From Nymphaea colorata (Eukaryota > Streptophyta > Magnoliopsida > Nymphaeales > Nymphaeaceae), in NCBI RefSeq assembly GCF_008831285.2, contig NC_045143.1, positions 15,029,151 to 15,093,150 on the forward strand: a DNA stretch of 64,000 bases. Reading direction: 5' to 3'. Position numbers and translations under genes: made by a program. Within the stretch, counting starts at the first letter, position 1, and each line of letters opens with the position of its first letter. This document shows positions 57,079-64,000 of the stretch, in pieces. The notes under the pieces were generated by a model. It did no database searches, was not told the origin of the DNA, and was given only the letters and a program-made list of their open reading frames with translations.

Positions 57079-58732
57079 TTCTAAATTTAATTTTCATGGC
57101 AAGTAAAGAACAATAAAGAGAAAGCAACATAGAGAATATCACGTCAGAAGATCTCCATAATATTCTAAAATATCACTTAGCAGCAAGGAAATCTGAATTT
57201 TAAATTTTAGTATGTGAATTTCCCCTTTTATTTTGAAAATTATTTTCAGAACCTTTTTTCAGTAATTTTTAATAAGTCTAAGGGTACCTTTATGTAATTT
57301 TATATAAAGTCTCAATTTTCTACTAAAATTGCAAAACAATTTTTTTGGAACCCTCTTTTAGCAATTTTAATAAGTCTAAGGGTATCTCTACGTAATTTCA
57401 TATAAACATGTGGGTTTTCTTTGAAATTAACTTTCGCAAGCCTCTTTTTGAAATTTTTGCAACAAAAACATTGCAACATTAATTTTTGAAAAATGTGGCC
57501 ATGTTTTTGAAAATTTTGCTAATAAGGTGGACTAAATTTGTAATTTTCAAAATTTCAGTACAAATTCGACCCGACCCAAAAAAAGTTTCATTTTCACCCA
57601 TTTTTCTCACTCTTCTAGAGAGCTTCTCTCTCCTCTCGCAAAAACTTCTGCTAGGGTTTCGTCAGTCGTGCCTCTTCCATTGCCTCCGATCGATTTTCTC
57701 CACTGCCACCATGAGGAAGACATCCTCCTTTGCTTCTACCTCACAAAATGTATGTCGAAGCAGTGTCCGACGAGCAGTGAGCAGTCTAAAGCTCTTTTCC
57801 ACCAAATTGGGGTTTTGTGTTGCTGTGAGGGCGATGACGGGAGGTTTCAGCAGGCGAGCATCAATGCCTGCTAAAGCCACCCATCTTGAAAACAATAGGG
57901 AAGACAGTCGGCTGCTCACCAGGCCCTATTAGACCCTTAGTGCATGGTCTGGGTCGTCGCCAACAATGGAGCAATGGTGTAATCTCCGACTGCGTCAAAA
58001 GAGAGAAATGGCGATGGTTGCACCTGTCGTTCTCATAGGACCCGACTATCTTGGGGTTGTTTTCGCTGCCTACCCCTTTTACCTAGACTCCCACTCTGCT
58101 ACCATCACAAGGAGGACAATCGGGTTCCAGTCCGGTGAGCGTCTGCTACTAGTCGATAGAGGAGACAGAAGCAGAGGGGTCGAGGGTTTGGGGTCTGATG
58201 ACAAGAAAGGAAAAGAAAAAAAATTGTTTGTCTCCGGTTGCGACCGACGGGATGAACTTCAGCTTTTCAGTCAATCGTTGGATCTTTTTCTCAAGCAGCA
58301 TATAGATGGGTAAGGTCCTTTATTATTTTCCCTTTGTATTTGTTGTTTTCCTCTCTCTATTCCTGTAGCATTAGTGTGTTATGTGGCTAGACCCTCGATG
58401 AGGGATCTGGTATAATGTTATTGCCTTTAGTTTGTTTGAAACCCTGTGTCAGAGCCCTTAACAAAGATATGCTTGCTCAGGTGTAGGCTCGACTATGTTC
58501 TCAGTCTCTCGCAGACATAGGGATACAAAAAAAAAATAGTGCGCAACATAATTCACAAACTAGAGAAGTTTCAAAACAATTAGGACTAGAATACTTCATG
58601 CTTTATATTAGTATCGCCTAGCATGCTTTCATATTCAAGAGATATGATCTGGAAACAACATGCCATATGCGTACTGCATTCATCATAGTTATCACAGAGT
58701 CTGAACGAACTTACTGAAATTCAAAGAACCTT
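57079..58732. other. Copia leader region with unexplained CT-rich, gene-like insert
   Basis: Between the Gag start and the primer-binding site lie a tandem pair of about 110-base units (57,240-57,345 and 57,350-57,450, phrase AATAAGTCTAAGGGTA) and a stretch at 57,600-58,310 with plus-strand frames 57,486-57,932 and 57,966-58,313 preceded by CT-rich DNA and GCTAGGGTTTCG, as in plant 5' leaders. No protein family was recognised. Confidence 0.35.
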
Positions 58733-59043
58733 GCTCTGATACCAATGATGGATACACGACAGTGGAATGACACCTTTGATCAGCTCTTGTTCTGTGCTAC
58801 ACGATCATCGGTGGCATCTAACACGCGACAGAAGCAACATCGACAAGAAAAAGGGAAGAAGAAGAAAAAGAAAAGAGTTAGGTTAGATTCATGGGTTTGC
58901 TTCTGGGAGGCACCGCTAGGTTAATCGATGATCAACCTTCAGATGAACATAAGCTGGGACTTTATAGTCTACCTCTCAGGATTTCCCGAATCCCAGCAAT
59001 GGTTATGACAGGGAGAATTTTTGGCAAGCTCGTAAATGGTAAC
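58733..59043 (-). repeat. Copia primer-binding site and probable 5' LTR (minus strand)
   Basis: The complement of TGGTATCAGAGC occupies 58,733-58,744. One base beyond it begins a sequence that, on the minus strand, would run TGTTACCATTTACGAGC (59,043) to CCATCA (58,746), giving a 298-bp LTR with TG...CA ends. It could be the 5' LTR of the element whose gag starts at 57,078. Without its partner LTR the left boundary is inferred. Confidence 0.55.
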
Positions 59044-59097
59044 AATTGATTTTTTTTTTGTTTAATGAAATCTTTTATTTGGAAATGAATTTTTTAA

Positions 59098-59980
59098 TTC
59101 AATCTCGTAACTGCAAGTAGGCCCTCTTGCAGTTATGAGATGAAGGATAGGGCTTAGGGCCACTATCCAATAGACCAACCTGTACAGGAATCCCTAGGTA
59201 TTCAATTGGAAGCTGCATACTCTTCCAACCATGCTCCCTCTCGACGTGAAGGATTTCATTTGTGGAAAGATTGAATCCAAAAAAACGGCTCTTATCCATG
59301 CTGACTACCATCCCTGCACTCGTTTCAAATTGCTTAATACATTCATTAAGAGTGTTGAGAATTTTCTTGGTAGCCTCCATAAACAACCAGACATCATCCG
59401 CATAAAGAGCCGAGTAGTGAACACCTTCCTTGCTATCCACCTTTGGGCTCCTAAGCTCTCCTCCCTTATTTTTTTCCTGCAATAAATGAGTTAATATTTC
59501 CGTAACAATAGTAAATAAATATGGTGAGAGTGGGTCTCCTTGACGAAGACCTCTCTTGGTTTCAAACCAGCACCTTCACGACCATTGATGGGTAAGGTTG
59601 AGATAACTGAGGTGACTTTGGCCATAACTCTCTGCATCCAAATTTCTCCAAAACCTAGAAAACAAAGAACATTCTCTAGGAACTTCCAATTCACATGATC
59701 ATATGCCTTACTAAGATCCATTTTGATGCCGATAGCCTTGGACTTCCTTGAACTCAAGGTATGCACAATCTCTCGACCATAAAGAATGCCATCTTGGATG
59801 CATCTCCCATGTAAGAATGCATGTTGGTTGTCCCCCAAAATGTGGCGTAGGGACAGAGTCTCCTAACCATAATGAGTAATGAATTTGAGAATGCTATTAC
59901 GAAGAGTGATGGGCTTGAATTTGTCAATCTCGTTTGCACCCACCACTTTAGGGATCAGAACTATGGAGATTGAGGTGCTT
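59098..59980 (-). pseudogene. LINE reverse transcriptase fragment (L1 type)
   Basis: The minus strand reads SIVLIPKVVGANEIDKFKPI (about 59,965-59,905), QHAFLHGRCIQDGI, MDLSKAYDHVNWKFLE (motif A with the catalytic Asp), RGLRQGDPLSPYLF in a shifted frame (59,510-59,560), and HYSALYADDVWLF (motif C YADD, about 59,390). These are consecutive RT motifs of non-LTR elements. A stop near 59,862 and a frameshift near 59,560 inactivate it. Both ends are missing. Confidence 0.88.
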
Positions 59981-59985
59981 CTGAA

Positions 59986-61914
59986 GATCAAAGAGTTCTA
60001 ATGTCTTTAAAAGGCAGCCACATTTATATTTAGGTTTTTCTCTTCTTTATTTATTTGTACTTTTGGGGAACATTTTGTGTGTGAATAGTGTTTATGCAAT
60101 ACTACTGAACTTATTGTTTTAGTTGAATTGATTGTCTTAAAAGTGTTTTGTTTTGAGTGCTATACTCTTGTTTTGTTTTTATTTCACTTGAATGTGCCAA
60201 GTTGTGATCATTTAAATTGATATTCAATAGTTGCCCCTATAGTTTGACCTAGACTCACCACTTGTTGAAATCCACAAAAATTTTAACTGGTGCATGGTTT
60301 CATAATGGCTTACTTCGTATGGATATAGATTTGAAATAGATTGGAAATTGTATTTATATACAAAACCACAGTAATATTCACTCTTAAATTCCCGTGATTT
60401 TCTGGTGACATATGTATGGCACAATTTTATCTCAATGACAATATCTGCTATGTTTAGAGGTTTGTCTATCTAAATTTGCACAACTTATTAAGTTCTTGGA
60501 AATAGCACCCACAGGCATGGTCCACATTTATGCATGCTTAGCTTAAAAAAAATAATGAATATAAGTCATTAGACACATGATTGCCCAACATCATGTTATG
60601 TGGGAACCGATTTGCAATTAATTTTTATATGTAAATCATACTGATTAAGCTGAAATTTTTTTTATGATTGATTTTTTTTTCAAACACAAGTATGAATTTT
60701 TTAACTCAATTATCTGGCCTGCATATTGAAAACGCATTTTTTTATGGTGGCATCTATTTTTTATGGACATGGTTGCATCCATATGTTTAGTTACAGAAAA
60801 CTTCGAGGTATGAGGTTCAAATAGAAAGGATCTAGATGCATCTAGGTTCAAGACATAAACATGGTTTTTTGTTAGTTTTCTATAACAATGTTATTTGCCA
60901 CTCCATTAAGTATAACAAAATTATTATGAATGGCTGTTAAAATGAAAGCAAATCCCAATCAAGTGTTTCATAGAAGATTTTTTAAGCCATGTTCAAGATC
61001 AAAGTCTATAAACTCTGTGAGTGTGCGTCTCTGAGCTAGTTCTGGATCGAAATATGAAAACACTATGGGTGTGCATCTCTAGGATAGATGTTTTTTGTGG
61101 AGATATGGACATGTGATGCACCTTCATAAGCAAATGATGAAACCTATAAAAGCAGGGGATCTGCCTACGTATATTTTCTTAAGTATTGAAGTCCCCTTTT
61201 TGACCTATTATTTTTATGAAATTTTTTTGGATAACTGGGTCTCAGTTATTTCTATTCTCATTAGTATATAGGAATCTCATGTGATGGAAAACCAGTACGT
61301 CAAATGTGGCTTAGATGTATTAAGCTCAACATCATCATGGCCACCAATACGCCTAGATAAGCAATGAAGTGTGTGCCAAAAGAAACTCCAAAAGTTCAAT
61401 GGAAGCCTCTTCTACTCTCATTTGAAGAGCTTGCATACATAAAAACTCATCATCTATCACATCTATAGTCCTCTTAAGTAGGACTTGGAAGTGGTGCCAA
61501 TTCATAAGACAATTGAAATTTTTGTTGATGACATGCTTTGTCAAGAAAGCTTGGTTATCCTTGAGAAACCAAATGGCATAATGTAAATTCTTTGGGTTAA
61601 GACCAAACGACATAAAGTGGATTCTTCGCAAAAGAGACATGATCATTAAACAAGCAATGAAAATAACATTGCTTTCCATTTCAATTTAGACGCTTTGTCG
61701 TTAATTTCTTTTTGTTTGTTAGATGTTGAATTTGTATAAACTCCATAGTGTTTGCTTTTGTTGATACATTATAAGTATTTGTCTAACTTCTTTAGTTTTG
61801 TTTCAATTAATATTTTTCGTTTTCTATCCATCTCATAACTTGTGATCTGGTTGTTTTGTTTCAGTTTTAATAATATAATGTTGATAATTAAGTGGAATAT
61901 TTATTCATCTTCAT
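59986..61914. other. AT-rich spacer without supported gene
   Basis: A minus-strand frame at 61,353-61,679 (108 codons) is not recognised; it is Leu/Ile/His-rich and could be chance. Nothing else stands out. Confidence 0.4.
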
Positions 61915-64000
61915 AACAGCCCCGTGACAAAATTCCGCAACCACAAAGCATGATTGGATGCCTCGTAACATGCTATGAATTCTGCTGTCATGGTTGAAGT
62001 AGTTACTAGTGTTTGTTTGACACTTTTCCATGATATAGCTCTTCCAACCAATAGAAATACATAGTCTGAAGTTGACTTTCTACTGTCTTAGCACCCAGCA
62101 AAGTAAGAATCTGAATACCCAATAATCTCTAACTGGTCTGACTTCTTTTATGTGAGCATAAAATCTTTTGTTATTTGTAAGTACCTCAATACTCTTTTGG
62201 CTGCTTTTCAATGATCCATACTAGGATTACTTAAGTATCTGCCTAACATTCCAACAATAAATGCAATATGCAGACGAGTACAAACTTGAGCATACATAAG
62301 GTTTCCCACAACAGATGAGTAAAGAATCCTTTCCATTTCTTTAGATTCGAGTTCACTTTTAGGGCACTGTTTGAGACTAAACTTGTCTCCTCTGGCAACT
62401 GGAGTATCTCCTGGTTTGCAATCTTTCATGTCATATCGCTGAAGTACCTTATCAATGTAGGTCTTTTGTGATAATCCAAGAATACCCCAAGAACCATCTC
62501 GAAATATCTTGATCCACAATACAAAAGATGCATCACCAAGATCATTCATGTCAAACTTTGTTGACAAAAATTTATTAGTTTCATGTAATATATCCATATC
62601 ATTACTTGCCAGCAATATATCATCGACATATAAAACTAGAAAAATAAATTTACATCCACTGAACTTTTGGTATGCACATTCATCAACCATGTTAGTCTTG
62701 AAACCAAATGAAACTATAACTTGATGAAATTTGTAATACCACTGACGGGAAACTTGCTTTAGCCCATAGATGGATTTCTTGAGTTTGCAGACCATTTTTT
62801 TGCATCCCCTGAAACAAAGTTTTCTTGGTTGCACTATATATATGGTTCTATCATTGTCTCCATTGAGAAATGCTGTCTTTACATCCATCTGTTGCAGCTC
62901 TAAGTCAAAATAAGCCACAAGTGCCATTATGGACCTGAAAGAGTCTTTCGACGAAACTGGAGAGAAAGTCTCTGTGTAATCAATGTCTTCCTTTTGAGTA
63001 AAGGCCTTTGTGACAAGACGTGCCTTATACCTTTCGATGTTCCATAATGAATCCCTATTGGTTTTAAATATCCATTTACAACCAATGAGGTTCACATCTT
63101 CAGGCAAGAGAACAACGTCCCATATGTCATTATCCATCATGGGCTTTATTTCTTCATTCGTGACATTTATCCACTTATGAGATTTAGAACTCTTTATCAC
63201 TTACTGAAAGTTAATAGGATCATATTCCATTAAACCCATATCAACATCATGTTCTTGGAGATAGACAAAATCATTTGAAATTGTGCTTCTCATCTCTCTA
63301 GTGGATCTCCTCAATGATACATCTACTTGATTTTCTTGAGGTTGTTGAGTTTCTTCTTCAGTGGTTTGAATAAGGAGACCGTCATTATTGTCTTCTTCTG
63401 GATATGTTGATGGAACAATGGTAGGAATAAAAACCTGACTATTGCTTACAACATCTGTATGAGTAGACTCAGGTCCCTCTTCAAAGGCAATACATCTAAC
63501 CTTATCACCTCCCCCAAACTTAATATCCTCAAAGAAATGGACATTTCTCGTTTCAAAGAAGGACTTACTGGTTGGATTATAAAACTTATAACCCCTTGAT
63601 CTTTCATAATATCTAACAAAATAACAGCTAACCATCTTAGAGTCCAGTTTCCTTTCATTTGGCCCATATGGCATCACTTCAGCTGGACATCCCCAAACAT
63701 GAAAATGCTTCATACTAGGCGTTTTGTCTGCCCATAACTAATATGAGGTTTTCGGTACTGCTTTTGATGACACTCTATTGATAATATAAACTACATTCTT
63801 TAATACCTCTTCCCAGAGGGACTCCGATAAGCTAGAATGATTTATCATACTCCTTACCATATCCATAAGAGTTTGGTTTCGTCTTTCAGCTACACCATTC
63901 ATTCTGGGAGAACCCGACATGTTGTATTGAGGGACTATACTGCATTCCTCTAGGTACTTAGTGAAAGGGTCTGGACGTTTTTCACCTGATCCATCAAATC
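61915..64000 (-). pseudogene. Ty1/copia pol, integrase to RNase H, leaving the window
   Basis: In minus-strand order from the window edge: integrase core (63,738-63,920, [20 protein letters not shown]); integrase C-terminal region (63,201-63,713, MKHFHVWGCPAEVMPYGPNE); a 330-codon open reverse transcriptase (62,208-63,200) with FLNGDNDRTIYIVQP, YGLKQVSRQWYYKF and YVDDILLAS; then RNase H (61,925-62,205, GYSDSYFAG..., [13 protein letters not shown]). A stop separates RT from integrase, another lies in RNase H (near 62,150), and a short gap with a stop lies near 63,730. It is better preserved than the copia at 51.8-57.1 kb and differs from it in sequence, so it is a separate element. Its 5' part is outside the window. 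Confidence 0.9.

Overview
The window is nuclear DNA of a flowering plant. The evidence is a spliced plant-type gene with GT-AG introns, abundant Ty1/copia, LINE and hAT remnants, an inserted piece of plastid rpoC1-rpoC2, and many AT-rich MITE-like repeats. The lineage cannot be fixed from sequence alone. Only one ordinary host gene can be reconstructed with confidence. Most of the rest is nested mobile DNA.

Layout. 1-5.4 kb: AT-rich, no supported gene. 5.4-16.4 kb: a degenerate hAT-superfamily transposon whose BED zinc-finger exon is split by a young, structurally intact Ty1/copia retrotransposon (6,622-11,939). That element has 288-bp LTRs with two mismatches, an ACTCC target duplication and one uninterrupted 1,481-codon gag-pol frame. 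The hAT body downstream exists as two diverged consecutive copies. 16.4-33 kb: intergenic DNA with MITE-like elements (a CCTAGGCG family in two inverted copies, a Harbinger-like MITE), local duplications, TA and GA microsatellites, and a TIR-like element that carries a broken first exon of a carotenoid beta-ring hydroxylase.

33.8-48.9 kb, minus strand: a 14-exon gene for an ATXR7/SDG25-type histone H3K4 methyltransferase. It has an N-terminal GYF domain, a second GYF-like exon and a C-terminal n-SET/SET/post-SET block. All exon phases fit together. Its introns have collected a copia 3' end, two hAT-type MITEs of related families and small hAT coding relics. 49.3-64 kb: a further transposon cluster, mostly minus strand. 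It holds a GAGCTCGA-rich hAT MITE with a perfect 8-bp target duplication, a LINE 3' part joined to a decayed copia element, about 1.9 kb of plastid DNA lying inside that copia's gag region, an LTR/PBS relic, a LINE reverse-transcriptase piece, and a fairly well preserved copia pol that leaves the window at its right end.

How it works together: the chromatin gene is the only probable cellular function. The copia element at 6.6-11.9 kb may be autonomous. I did not find a convincing undescribed multi-gene system. The most unusual items are the copia-in-hAT nesting, the gag-pol stop codon supplied by the LTR, the beta-hydroxylase exon inside a TIR-like element, and the plastid insert inside a copia gag.
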